Shown: in pieces, positions 1 through 11,397 of the stretch
Position numbering within the stretch: the stretch's first letter is position 1
Layout: the number at the start of each line of letters is the position of its first letter
Source: Desmodus rotundus
Lineage: Eukaryota > Chordata > Mammalia > Chiroptera > Phyllostomidae
Assembly: GCF_022682495.2 (NCBI RefSeq)
Contig: NC_071388.1
Location: 174,559,622 to 174,623,621, forward strand
DNA length: 64,000 nt
Direction: 5' to 3'
Notes under the pieces: model-generated
The model's input: only the letters and a program-made list of their open reading frames with translations
Databases searched by the model: none
Told to the model about the DNA's origin: nothing
Position numbers and translations under genes: made by a program

Positions 1-240
1 GATTATAGAGGAAAAGGCTGAAGGGTTTGCAGGAACAATTATAAAGGACACGGGGACAATAACAAGTGGGGGTGGAAACAGGGGAGGGAGGTGGGGAAGG
101 TTGGGGTGGTTGGCAGGGCTGGGGTGGTTGGGAGGGGTGGGAGGAAAAGGAAGAAAACTGTACTTGAACAACAATAAAAATATTTAAAAAATGAATAAAT
201 ATTTAAAATAAATAAATAAATAAATAAATAAATAAAATAA
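1..240 (+). mobile_element. L1 3' end (bat-type LINE-1), 5'-truncated by window edge
   Basis: A G-rich 3' UTR stretch (about 60-145) is followed by 'TGTACTTGAACAACAATAAAAAT' type sequence and an A-rich tail that has become an (AAAT)n microsatellite at about 202-240. This G-rich, then tail organisation is typical of young bat L1 3' ends. The left part is outside the window, so length and TSD cannot be judged. There is no coding capacity here. Confidence 0.7.
202..240. repeat. (AAAT)n microsatellite from L1 tail
   Basis: Tandem AAAT units follow directly on the L1 3' end. The simplest reading is expansion of the retrotransposon poly(A) tail. Confidence 0.85.
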
Positions 241-372
241 TATTATATCTATATATGCAGCCAGGTGAACACTTGAAATATTGGAGGAACCACTCTGTGA
301 AGTACATGATTGTTTAAAACACTGTGCTGTACATCTAAAACTAATACAGAATAATATTGGAAAAATATATTT
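241..372 (+). mobile_element. Older L1 3' end fragment
   Basis: The stretch contains 'CACTGTGCTGTACATCTAAAACTAATACA', which resembles the terminal 3' UTR of older mammalian L1 elements (motif of the type 'TGTACACCTGAAACTAATA'). It lies between the younger L1 tail and a hAT element. The family is assigned by motif only. Confidence 0.5.
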
Positions 373-393
373 GGTTGCTACCAACCTCTAATC

Positions 394-617
394 CAGTGGT
401 CCCCAACCTTCTTGGTACCAGGGACCAGTTTCAGTTTTGTGGAAGACAATGTTTTCATGGGCTGCAGGTGGAGGGGAGGAGGTGGGGGATGGCAGGCAGA
501 ACTCAGGAGGTAACACTGGCAAAGCTTTGCTCGCTGGCTGGCAGCTCACCTCCTACTGTGCAGCTGGGTTCCTAAGAGGCCCCAACCGGGTCCACTTCCT
601 GGGGTTGGGGACTCTTG
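394..617 (+). mobile_element. Short non-autonomous hAT DNA transposon with TSD
   Basis: The element starts CAGTGGTCCCCAACC and ends in the inverted form GTTGGGGACTCTTG. It is flanked by near-perfect 8-bp duplications, CTCTAATC (386-393) and CTCTGATC (618-625), as expected for hAT transposition. At 224 bp it has no transposase and is probably an internally deleted copy of a mammal-wide family. The exact subfamily name is not certain. Confidence 0.75.
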
Positions 618-625
618 CTCTGATC

Positions 626-3600
626 CATTCCTAACGCTTTTCCTCAACATCTCCTGCTTTGTATGCATTGCTGTATGCAATTTCCTTGGTGACAGTAATG
701 AGAAGTGCCAGAGGCTATTCAGGAGATAGGGTTCTGCCTGACTCACAGGAGGAGGGAGACCGAGCCTGACTCTGGGCCAGGGCTTGGGGACAGAGGGAAA
801 CTGCTGAGTGCAGCTCTTTGTAGACACCTACATTTGGGAGGACAATTTCAAGTCATGTTGGAAAGAAATAAGACAATGGAACAGTAAATATGCATGTTTA
901 TTTTGAGAAAGAAGGGACAGAAATTTATTGATGTGAAAGAGAAGAAAGTAGAACAAAACTAGACAAGGGGTCACAAGTGAGGTAAGGAGTCACACAGGCC
1001 AAAGGTACAAAAGAAAACACAGTGAAGATATCCAAGGGGGGAAAGGTGGGCAACAGAATGAAACACAGAGGAAGAAAGTGTTAAAATTTCATAACACCAT
1101 GGTTTTAAGGAACTTGCTCTACATGGTCTTCATGGTCATTATTTGTGAACATGGCTTCTCCTTCTCTTTTCTTCTAAACTTTCTTTGAGGATGGACTCCA
1201 GGTGTGGTTTGCCCATGTGGTGGGAAAAACGGGTGCCCCCAGAGGTCCAGCGCACACCCAGCCGGGCACTGGGGAGTCTTGAATGTCTGTGAGGAGATGA
1301 GGGAGGCCAAGTGTTGAGTGAGCAGATGGTAAAAGATGTAATTAGGGTCTTGAAAATTCTGATGACGAGTCTACCTCCAGTCTTGTGGTCTTGAAACTTT
1401 ATCTCTTTAAGAATTTATTCAAGTACAAATATGGGTAATAATCTTCCCTATTACCTTCTTTTTTTCTTTTCTCACTGACTAAGGCTATTCCTGGCCATGT
1501 ACCTTGAATAAAATAGAATAAAATAAATAGAATAAAAGAAAATAAACATTTAAATTACAATGGAAAGCTATGTTCATTGTGGAAAGAGTGTGAATCAACT
1601 CCAATTTCTTTCAGACATATCGATAGCTGTAGCTATAGGTATATATGCATATGTTTTGGTACCATGCAGTTATTTGAGAAATTGTTATTTTATTTACTAA
1701 TATAACATGACTATCTTCCCATATCATCTGAGTGAGATGTCAACAAATGTTGTTTGAAAGCAAGTTATATTGGAATAAGTCTACACGGTGAATCATTTAT
1801 TCTGTAACATGAAAATCAGATGTTTGGAACAAATGGTATCACTAGTGAGGAAAAGAGCAAATTCTTCCTAAGAACTTGAATAATCATAAAATATACAGCT
1901 CTTTACTGTAGTGCTTAGTATAAGAAAAGCCATTTGGAAGGCAGGACAAGGGTATAGCCTCTTTTAATAGCATTTTTGATACATTCTACAAAGAAATTTG
2001 GTAATGATTAGTGAATTAATATCTGTAAAGCATTTTACAGTCAATTCAATTTAAAACTATACACTATATTATCCATAACTATTACTTTAGGCAATGATTT
2101 TGCCTTTTATTTTTTTTCTACAAAGAAGAAAAAAACATCTTTCAGGATAGGAAAATGTTCAATGTATTTTCTATTTCTTAGTTTTTAACTCATATTCTAC
2201 TAAAAAACTGAGATACTCTAGAAAATGATGTAATGTCAGAATTATAATACCTGATTTATTATTCACAGTGTAATTTTTTTATTAAATCCATTTTCAATCC
2301 CATTATCATTTTTAAACTACTTAGCCTCCAATCAAAAGGAAAATGCCCATTTCTTCATCTTTATTCATGTCTTTCACATTCCAATGTGCTAGAGGGAGGT
2401 TTTCTCCATTTGTAAATGTAAAACTCTGGATTGCTCATTATATCTGAAAAACAGAAGGATGTGGTGGAAAAGAATGATGAGAAAGCTCTACAACAGCAAC
2501 CATTTGCTTATTGTGATTGCTGCCCTAGAATAGTACCTGCTATTTCTGTCTTCACCAATACCATTTGGTTCCCTTGCTAGTATTATTTATTCTTCCTCTC
2601 TTTTTCTGGGGCCTTAGATGGGTTAGTCGTCTGAGACTTGAAAGTGTAGTTTTTCCCCTTCTGAATCATAATTGATGAAAGTTTTCCTCCAAAAGTAGCA
2701 CTAGGCTGAAGTAAAGTTCTTTAAAAGGCTATAGTAAGGAAGCAAACGATTTTTTTCCCTAATGGATGTAAATTGAAATGTAGTGTATGTAATGGGCCCT
2801 TAGAAGACCTAACTGATTTATAACATGAAAGTGTATTTCCTCCAAAACCATGTTTCCTGGAACTTTATTTTCAAATGACAAGTCTTAGAAGGAAACATGA
2901 AAGGTCTGCTACTATTTTAAAAGTCTGGGTTATTAAAAAATATAAAGGCATTTCCAGATAAGAGATACACAGTTCAGAAGAACTGTCTTCTAACACGAAT
3001 CTTGTTTTACTTTTTTACTTGGCATAACAAGAACTTGACACTCAATTTTATAGATGCCATCTGTTTTTGGTTGACCTTAATTTTCTGGATGACTGCTTTT
3101 CTTCAAATATTTTAAATCATGACTAAATTTCATTTAACAAGAAATGTTTAGGTTAGTTTGTGAACAAGAAATCAGATGTTTTGAATCCAAACATATTTTA
3201 ACAAGCTGATTTGTAATTATGCTAATGCTAGGATAAAGCCCATTTTTAAATTTGGCTCTTTAAAGACTAACAAAGAGTAGGGCCATATTTATTTTAATTT
3301 CATTTCATTCTGACATTTCATAAACAATGGTGTGACATTTATCATAAAGGTAAATTCTGCCTTGTTAATAGTAAAAAACTAACTACAACTTTAAAAATTT
3401 AACCTTAAAATTAGAATTTATGATAGATTAATTCACATTTAAGTTGACAAGTTTTAGTTTATTTTTGACAACAGTCAGCATTTCCCAAATTGATGTGATC
3501 CTAAACTTTATGGAATGTTTGTTAAAAAGACACTGAGTCTCACTCTGATACAATGAGGCCCAGGTTTAATCCTATGCCCACATGACTTGTAGGACCCAGT

Positions 3601-3830
3601 GGGGATAGAAAACACTGGTTGTCAACCTCTGTGACGTATTCAGTTATCTGGGGACAGTCCAAACGTCAATGCTCCGTTCTTCTCCCAAGACCAATTCATA
3701 CAGACTCTCTGGGACTTGGGCTTTGGAATATGAAAGTAAAAACTCCAATTCGCTGCCCATGTGATTACTCCATACTGATGGGAAATGGATTACACAGTTA
3801 TGTGAAAGGCCCTCTGTAGATGGTCACTAG
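626..3830. other. Unique AT-rich intergenic DNA, no gene seen
   Basis: No coding frame with recognisable protein, RNA gene or clear young transposon was seen. About 1500-1545 is an A-rich AATAAA-like simple stretch. About 2740-3460 is AT-rich single-copy-looking sequence with homeodomain-like TAATT cores, which could be conserved regulatory DNA or nothing. Only an alignment to other mammals would tell. Confidence 0.5.
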
Positions 3831-3837
3831 ATTTCTG

Positions 3838-3965
3838 AGAGCTGGAATGTCAGCTCCATGAGGGCAGGAAACCGCAGTGTCTCATAACCGCTGTTCCTTC
3901 AGCCCCAAGCACAGTGACTCTCACATATACTGTGGATGCGCAGTAACTATTTATTGGGTGAGTAA
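3838..3965 (+). mobile_element. L2 LINE 3' end fragment
   Basis: The sequence reads like the L2 terminus: 'GGAATGTCAGCTCCATGAGGGCAGG', then 'AGCCCCAAGCACAGTGACTCTCACATA', then 'CAGTAACTATTTATTGGGTGAGTAAA'. This follows the order of the L2 3' consensus. It is old, diverged and non-coding. Confidence 0.7.
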
Positions 3966-4794
3966 ACAGTTCCTGTTGGCTGAAATTATAATTGCCTTCA
4001 AATACTGAGCTCTTCCTACAAATGGATTTTAACAAGTGGACACCAAATATTGTCAAAAAATGGTTAAAATTAATACATATTATGGTGGACGTGAGAGACA
4101 GCCAGTGAAGCCAGGGGAAGACTGATTCCAAGGTATCCCAGGTGAGCCCCCGCTTTCCCCGTGAATCCCAGAGTGGGTGCCCATCTCAGCAGCCAATACT
4201 GCCCGTTGATAGGCAGCACACATGGCAATCACATGTATGAGCCTCCATCTCTACTACTAGGGATGGTGCAGGTAGCAGCCAGGCTCTGGGCAGTAGGAGA
4301 GCAGAACTGCCCACCTTTGCCTACCACCCAACGATCCTGCACCTGGTCCTTCAAAAAGCACATACTTACTGAATTTTGGCCCAACGCCTCCTGCCCACGT
4401 CTACTTTGCCTCCCGTTTATCAGCCATTGCCAGTGTGAGTTTGGCACTCTGAGACTGTCATTTTGTTGTGTGACCACAATAGCACCTAGTGTTGCGCCAA
4501 CCATACAGTTGTGGCCAATTCTCATACTTAGAGATGATGAATAATACACAAAAGAAGATGACCGGGAAAATACCACACCTTAGTGATAGGAAACGAAAAG
4601 GTAATGATAGAGGATAGCGAAATGGCAGAAGCTTTTAATGTTGTTTTCAATTTGCTTTTTGTATATATGCTCAGATGTGAACAGTTGGCCAGAATGATTC
4701 TCAGCTGTGAGAGACGATTAGAAGGCCAACTGGACTGGGAAAGAAGTAATTAAAGAGTACCTGGAATGTCTGGATGCAGTTGAACTAGGAGGGC
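3966..4794. other. Unannotated intergenic sequence
   Basis: Two opposed open frames (4161-4544 on plus, 4229-4576 on minus, 127 and 115 codons) overlap here. Neither shows a recognisable domain, signal peptide or start context. I see no repeat family I can name. Confidence 0.4.
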
Positions 4795-4985
4795 CAGATT
4801 GGCAGTGTAATGCATTGGAAGGAGATTTGGAAGAATATTCAGAACATCCCGGTTCTAGTTTCAACTTACTGACTAATGGAGTGACATTGGGAAAAGAAGG
4901 CCTCTGAACCTTGCCTTCCATACCTGTGAAATGGAGATAATATTACCTACCTCCTAGGGTTGTACAGAGTAAATGAAAGAAAGTC
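4795..4985 (+). mobile_element. MIR SINE, sense
   Basis: The order of motifs follows the MIR consensus: a box-B-like 'CCGGTTCTAGTTTCAACTTAC', then 'GAGTGACATTGGG', 'CCTGTGAAATGGAGATAATA' and 'CCTAGGGTTGTACAGAGTAAATGA'. It is diverged, as expected for this ancient family. Confidence 0.8.
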
Positions 4986-5617
4986 ATGCAGTATCATTTG
5001 GACGTAATGCATGTTTAACTATTGCAGATGTCACTGCTCCGCTGCCAGCCTTTGTTTTTGAGAAATGGAGGACAGTTCTCTGCAGGATGGCAAACAATGA
5101 ATGCATCAGTTTGCTCTAATACTTATGAAATCAATGGGGGAAAATCATCAAACAACCAATTAGTAACATTTTAAAAGAATGAAGAGGTTGGAAAGTAATC
5201 TATATGGCTTTAAGGAGACCAAACGGTGCCTTACTAACTTTATTACCCCCCATAATTCAGGAAAAGCCCCAATGATAAGGAAATGGCAGTGGAATCCTGC
5301 AGGATTGTCAAGATATCATTGTAAGTGGAGCTGTTAAAAACTCCCCGTATCATGCTTATTTGGGGCATATGCATGGTTATCACTGATTAACTATCAATAT
5401 ATTGTATGGTGTGCCCTGTACTAAAGAATAATAATAGAGTAAGCCATCAGCTCAAGTATTTCACATAAAGTTGAGTCAATTTAGCAGGATTTCATAAGAC
5501 TTGATTTGAATACACTGTAGACTCTGAAACATGGGGTATTCTCTAACATTATCAAGAGTAAAAGAAATCAAGCTACTTGTAATCAATCTCCAATCGTTGA
5601 CAGAATTAGAGTGACTG
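4986..5617. other. Unannotated intergenic sequence
   Basis: AT-rich, no recognisable gene or named repeat between the MIR and the first Ves SINE. Confidence 0.4.
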
Positions 5618-5802
5618 GCCCTGGCTGGAGTGGCTCAGTTGGTTGGAGTGTAGTCCCATACACCAGAGGGTCATGGGTTTGATTCTCGGTTAGGGCACAT
5701 ACCTAGGTTGTGGGTTCGATCCCCAGTTGGGAGGCGACCAATCAAAGGTTCTCTCTCTTACCCTTTCTCTCTCTCTAAAATCAATAAATATATATTAAAA
5801 AA
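5618..5802 (+). mobile_element. Ves-type tRNA-derived SINE, sense
   Basis: The head is GCCCTGGCTGGAGTGGCTCAG, followed by an internal RNA polymerase III box-B-like GGTTCGATCCC (about 5715), a CT-rich stretch and a short A-rich tail. Near-identical TSDs flank it: AGAGTGACTG (5608-5617) and AGAATGACTG (5803-5812). Ves SINEs are a bat family, and this is the strongest lineage marker in the window. The body is diverged, so the copy is probably not young. Confidence 0.93.
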
Positions 5803-5894
5803 AGAATGACTGCACTATTGTTTTACCAAATGATCAAGTGTGGTAGAAGAGAAGAAATCTTCCATGTCTACCCATTATGATAGACCTGGGTGCC

Positions 5895-6290
5895 CTGAGA
5901 GCAGCGTTTCTCTGAGGGGTTGCCTGCTAATCATCAACTGCAGAATCATCTGAAGAACTTGTTAAAAAATAGAAACTTGGACCCTGATTGGGTAGCTTGG
6001 TTGTTTTAAATTGTTGTCACCATATGCCAGTGTTACAGGTTTGATCCCCAGGCAGGGCACCTACAAGAATCAACCAATGAATGCATAAATAAGTGGAACA
6101 ACAAATTGATGTTTCTCTCTCTGTCTCTCTCTTCCTCTCTCTCTCTAAAATCAATTAATAAAAAAAAAAGCAAACTGGTAAGCCTCTTTGCAGACTTATT
6201 GAATGGGAACTCTAAGTGGAGCTCAGAATGTACATTTTATCAAACACCCTGGATATTCTCACACTGAAGTTTGTGATTTGCAGGGGAGAA
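5895..6290 (+). mobile_element. MER5-like hAT element split by a Ves SINE
   Basis: The left part (about 5895-5980) reads like MER5: 'GCAGCGTTTCTCTGAGG...ATCATCTGAAGAACTTGTTA'. The right part (about 6171-6290) continues it with 'GACTTATTGAATGGGAACTCTAAGTGG' and 'CACACTGAAGTTTGTGA'. The two halves are separated only by the SINE, so the MER5 copy predates it. Non-coding. Confidence 0.6.
5981..6169 (+). mobile_element. Ves-type SINE, sense, nested in MER5-like element
   Basis: The sequence begins ACCCTGATTGGGTAGCTTGG, has a box-B-like GGTTTGATCCCCAGGCAGGGCAC, then 'AACAAATTGATGTTTCTCTCTCTGTCTC' and an A-rich tail. The flanks AAACTTGG and CAAACTGG are only roughly alike, so the TSD is weak. Confidence 0.88.
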
Positions 6291-6654
6291 TGGTATTATA
6301 CCAATTAAACATTTTTACTATGAATTTGGCTCAAAGAATTGAGAATATCATTAAACACTCAGATGAGGGTAAATATGAAGGGATAGTAATTATTCTGAAA
6401 AATTGAAATACAAATCAATGATTTTGAAAAATTTAGAAGTGAGTCATGTGAACATAAAATGAATTTCAATGAAGAAAGCAAGAAGATATATTTAGAAAAC
6501 AAACTCTATGGTGTAATAATAATCCTCCCTTTGGATTAGGAGTTTTCAGGTTACCTCTTCAGAGGATATTCCCTCCTTCCTAGATTTTTCTCCTTTTCGC
6601 CTCCAGGCAGAGAATACTGTTATTAGGTTAATGAACCAAATAGCTACACTCCCC
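6291..6654. other. Unannotated AT-rich intergenic sequence
   Basis: No recognisable gene or named repeat seen between the two MER5-like elements. Confidence 0.35.
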
Positions 6655-6830
6655 AGGGCTCAGTAGTTCCCAAGGTTACACATTAGAATGTCGTGGTTCA
6701 TTTTTTAAGATACCAATTCTCAGGCCCTATTCTCAGCCTAATCAGGATTTTTACAGGTGGGGCAGAGGCACTGGTGTTTTCTAAATGCCCCCAAGTGATT
6801 CTAGAGACAAGACTGAGAACCACTATGTAG
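6655..6830 (+). mobile_element. MER5-like hAT (MER5A type)
   Basis: The motif order is 'CAGTAGTTCCCAAGG', 'ACCAATTCTCAGGCCC', 'AATCAGGATTTTTACAGGTGGGG' and 'CAAGTGATTCTAGAGACAAGACTGAGAACCACTATG'. This matches the MER5A layout from one terminal inverted repeat to the other. Ancient and non-autonomous. Confidence 0.7.
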
Positions 6831-9800
6831 ATAAAAAAAAGGTAGGGTACAGATGAGGGATGAAAGGAAATTAACATGATTTCTTACCCAGTTATGTTTA
6901 CGTGCAAAAATAGAATTTTTAAGTATTTAAGCAAGTATATCTGAATTAACAATGCTACAAGTTGGTTTTCCCTTTGTAATATTCTTACATCTTACTCCCT
7001 CTTCAGCCTCATTGTCCTTGCCAAATTTAAGGTTTTCATCTTGAATGGGTACAATTTTAGAAGTCCTGAAAGCTGGCCTGTTTGTTTTGATTTTTAAGGC
7101 TGCCTGCAGCCTAATGTGAGGATGTTTCCCTGGCAGTCCCTTTATTTTCTAGTGACAGGCTTTGTGGATCTGTCAGGAGAGTCCTATACAGTAGTCCTAA
7201 TTCTGTCTTTTCAATGCCTGAGTTTGGGATCAGGCACCTGAATAAGTAGAAGGCAGGTTATATTGGAGGGGTTTGTGACCCCTAGTTTGGCCATAACTCT
7301 CTGCAGCAAAGCTAGGCTGGTTTCCTTCTTATTGACTGATTGATGAATTATTTGGTCACTCATCAAGTTTATATTAAACACCTGTAATATTACAAGCATT
7401 TTACTGGCCACTGAGTATAGTATATTAAGATAAAATACCTAATCATCGTTTAATAAGCAGCTCAGTGTTATTTCTTTCTCTCCAGTTTTCTTCCCCATTC
7501 TTCTTCCCACCTCTTTCTTTCCCTCCTTTGCATAGAAGAACCTGCTTCTACCATTAATAAGACCTGGGCTAAGAGTCCATGCAAGTCTATTACATGCCTA
7601 AGTGTTTAAAAATGATAAAACAAGCTTACAAACTGTTAAGTATTCTATATTCTACTATGCTGAAGAATTTATCCTTGTAATGAGGGAGAACTGTTTGAAT
7701 TTAGAATTCTCAGTCTCCTCAGAATTTTGAGCTAGAATATGGCCATTCTGGGAGAGTCCACTCTGGCACCCCACACCTGGCTCCCTCCTTTTCTTTTCCC
7801 ACCTCTGACTCCTCCAACTCTTAGAGGGGCCTCACATACATGCACACAATGAAGCTTGCTTGTCCACGCTCTGGCCAAGGCGTCTCTCCAACCCCTGCCA
7901 ATCATCAGCCCTTGGCTACCCTGGGAGTGTGTACACCAGTGTGGCTAGCCCTTGGGAGGGTAGGCCCTGGGAGGAGATTCCGGCAGGCACTGGAAGTGGC
8001 TGAGGGTTATTTAAGCTGGCAGTGTTAATGTCTTCCATTCCCAGAGCATGGTCAGTTTCGGGGGACGATGTCAGAGGAGGCTGCTGGTGGGCATTCCACT
8101 TGGCCCCAACAAGAGGGATGCAACTAAAGGAGAGCCTGGTGGGACACTTCTTAAGTGTGGCATCCTCTAAAGTTGGGGTTCCTTTTACCTGGGTGTAAGA
8201 GTGGTTCTGGCCTTATTTGTCTGCTTATTATGCTAATTTGACATTTATGGAGCACCTCCATTAACTGTAAGTGTAGTGGGTACTATGTTTGTCAGTGCAG
8301 AAAAGGAATAACGAAGAAAAGTGAAGAAAACTTGGTTTTTCATCTTCTAGTCTCATTTGGTTTCTCCATTAATATCCTTGGACAGACTGCACACCTCTTG
8401 GACTACGTCCCTTTGAAGGTGTCCACATATAATTTTTGTCATGAACGCTTAAGGACTCTACTGACCAGAGCTTATTGTGTCAGGCTGGGAGCAGAACATG
8501 CTTAGTGAGGTTTTAACTGTGGCACATTGTACATATTACATATAAGTAGGAGTTAGGCTTTACATTCAAGACACAATTCCTAATTTGAGAAATCTTTGCA
8601 TCCATTTCAGATTATGCTTTAATAAACACAAATAAATTTATCTGTGTCAAAATCGAATTTTATTTTATACTTTCCTTGATGATAAGTGAAGGGAGCTCAG
8701 AATCAGTTACAACAGTTGACTTCTGGGCCCAATAATAAATATGCAAACAAATGCTAAAGTAGAAATCCAATTTGAAATAAGTCAGGCGAAATTACATAGA
8801 GAAGATTAGCTTAAATGGGTACTTTCTACCCGTCCTTTTTTATGTGGTGCTGTATGGAGAGTGGAAAATCAGAGACTGAGGTTGTAACTCAAGTTACACT
8901 GAGCACACTCAGGTTCTTCCCAAACACCTTGCACTTTTGCAAGACTCTTGGGGGCAGCTGTTAGGTTATGTTGTGAGTGTCTGAGAAGAAGCATACCTGG
9001 TAGTAAACCTCTCTAGGTAATCCTAAAATATGGAAAGATAATTGTGAAAAAATAGTAGTAAGTACTCCATGAAGAAGTAAGTGTTCTTTAAGAATAAGGA
9101 AAGTCAGTTGGCAATGAAAATCCTTGAAAAATATGCTGTGGGCTTTTGAGAGAAAAAAGCATGAAAGGAAAAGGCATTTCCAAAACCAAATCTGAGTGTA
9201 AATTGGATAGGAGATCTCTGGGACTGTGTACCTTGATTGCTAAACCCGAGTAAATTGTATACAGGGAAAACTTTCTGTGTATTTATTGTTGAATAATTTA
9301 GTTTATCCTGCTGATTGAAAAAATATCTAAACCAATACCAAATTGACTTTAAATTGTTTTCATATTAAGACCGATGAGAACAATTTTAAAGTTTATTCTG
9401 GTTGCCTTTAAATACATTCCAGCTCTTTTCATAAAAATGGCTCATTTGGCAATTGATTAAGGCACTTTGATTAAAATGACTAACATTCAAATAATCAAGA
9501 TAGTAAAAAAAAACTTTACGACATTCATGAAAAGCCTAGTTTTACAGTATAATCCTTGAAAATCATTAGCTATGTTCTGATGATCAAATAATAAATACAT
9601 AAGTGAATTAAAAACATAAATGCAAGCTCGTCTAAATTTAATTTGCTTTAGATAAAATCCACATACATGTTTTAATATTGAATTTTAATGATGTAAATAT
9701 TTTAGGGAGAAAGCAGGAGTTCGAGAGTAAACATAATAAATTAATTATAAGTTTCTAAGAAGTTATCCCCAGGTAGCCTTTATTCTTTACTCTTGGCTTT

Positions 9801-11386
9801 TGGTGAAGCATTGCATGAAAAACATTGTAAATCTCTCTCTTCCTGTCTTCCTTACACATTTTTTTCTTCTCTGAATGGGTGAAACCATGTTAGAATGTAT
9901 TCTTTTACCTGGACAAATCTTCTTCTCCTGGAGGTTGTGGGAGGGAGAGTTTTAAAAGTTAGCCATCAATGGTTTGAGGAACACGAATTCATGAAGAAGG
10001 AAGAGAAGCGTCCATGTTCCTTTCTATTCTCCACCTCAAAGATTCAACTTTTTAATTTATATTTTAATTTATAAATTATGTATACCTATGGCTAACTACA
10101 ATTTAGGATTACAGTGGAGGGCACATTTACCCTAAGAACATGAACACAGAAACAGAAATCTTCACGTGAAGGACAGAAAAAGCCTACCAAAAAATTGGAT
10201 TAATACTATTGCAGTATTCTTGCTGAAGCATGAAATCTAGCCATTCTTTTCCAGTTTGAGGAATTTGTGGATGTACGGCTGGATCTACATTAGGTCAACA
10301 AAATGAACATTTTAGGTAAAGCTTTTGAGGGGATCCAAGTAAATGGCAATAATTCTTTTTAAAAAGGAAATGAATTGTTTATTTGATTTGTGCTGCTTGT
10401 ACTCACATAAGATTGTATTGAACCTGGAAGACAACTTATGTATTTATTGAAAGGTATATGCTTGGTCCAGTACATAGTGTGAAAATTATCTTCACAGTGC
10501 ACTTTCTCTCTGATGGTAAGACCCACTTAAAAATTCAATTGATTTAAGAAGTTGCTTGATGTTTAATAAAATCAGCAAGGAGATAGTAACGATAATGCAG
10601 TACTTTTCAAATTCCCCTAGTAAAGTGCTAGAATAGCTAAGGAAAGTAAGTGTGACCTCCTGCTCCTCCAACTTTGAATGCGATATCATGCATTGCATCT
10701 AGGAGGAAGGGCCAAATTATCTTCCCTTACAGAGTTTTGTATTTATCATTAAAATTCACTCCAAATTTACATTCTTTCCCATAATGTATCTATAATTCTT
10801 CTTATGTTAATATGTTTTAATTTGACATCTAATAGTATTTTAGAAATGTACTGTTTACCATGGGGTTCCTCACATCTCCAGAATCACCTTCAATTCCCCC
10901 AAGCGTACTCTCTCATGACTGGAGAATCATCGTCCTGAAGAATAGTTCCATCAAGTTGTGATGATTTTGTAAAATGACCTTCTTAACCCCAGGGAAGATT
11001 CTATCCTGGGAAATAATTTTCTAGAAGTACTTGGTGATGTTGGAAACACAAGGAGCCATTTATCTCCAGGATCATCTTTTTCAACGCTTGTTGCTGCAGT
11101 TCTTCTGATTACATCATTTTCCCCCCTCGTCTCAAAATTTTACAATTACTCAACTACAAGTTTATGACTGCTGCAGGGAGAGAAACTCTAGAAATTGACC
11201 TTGCTTTACTGTCTTAATCATTTTTTCCCCTTCAACAGCAATAACAAAAAATTATTGAGTTTCTTTTATTGCCAGGTCACACTCCTAGGGAATTAAAGAA
11301 GTACAGGCATGATTCTTGCTCTTAACCTACATAATAACAGTAGATAACATAGATGATACACACAGAAAGATAAATAATTATAAAAG
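6831..11386. other. Mostly unique intergenic DNA
   Basis: No exon, RNA gene or clear transposon was recognised. The sequence is AT-rich. About 9280-9680 has dense TTGATTAA/CTTTGATTAA-type cores, which resemble homeodomain and TCF/LEF sites but can occur by chance at this composition. 7735-8190 is locally more GC-rich, with no recognisable product. Confidence 0.45.
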
Positions 11387-11397
11387 GTAGCAAAACA

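Noticed and set aside
4161..4576. Opposed 127- and 115-codon open frames
   Set aside because: No domain, homologue or codon signal recognised. Opposed overlapping frames in a locally less AT-rich patch are usual by chance.
5700..5730. tRNA-like box-B sequence
   Set aside because: Part of the Ves SINE, not a functional tRNA: no cloverleaf gene with an intact anticodon arm and acceptor stem.
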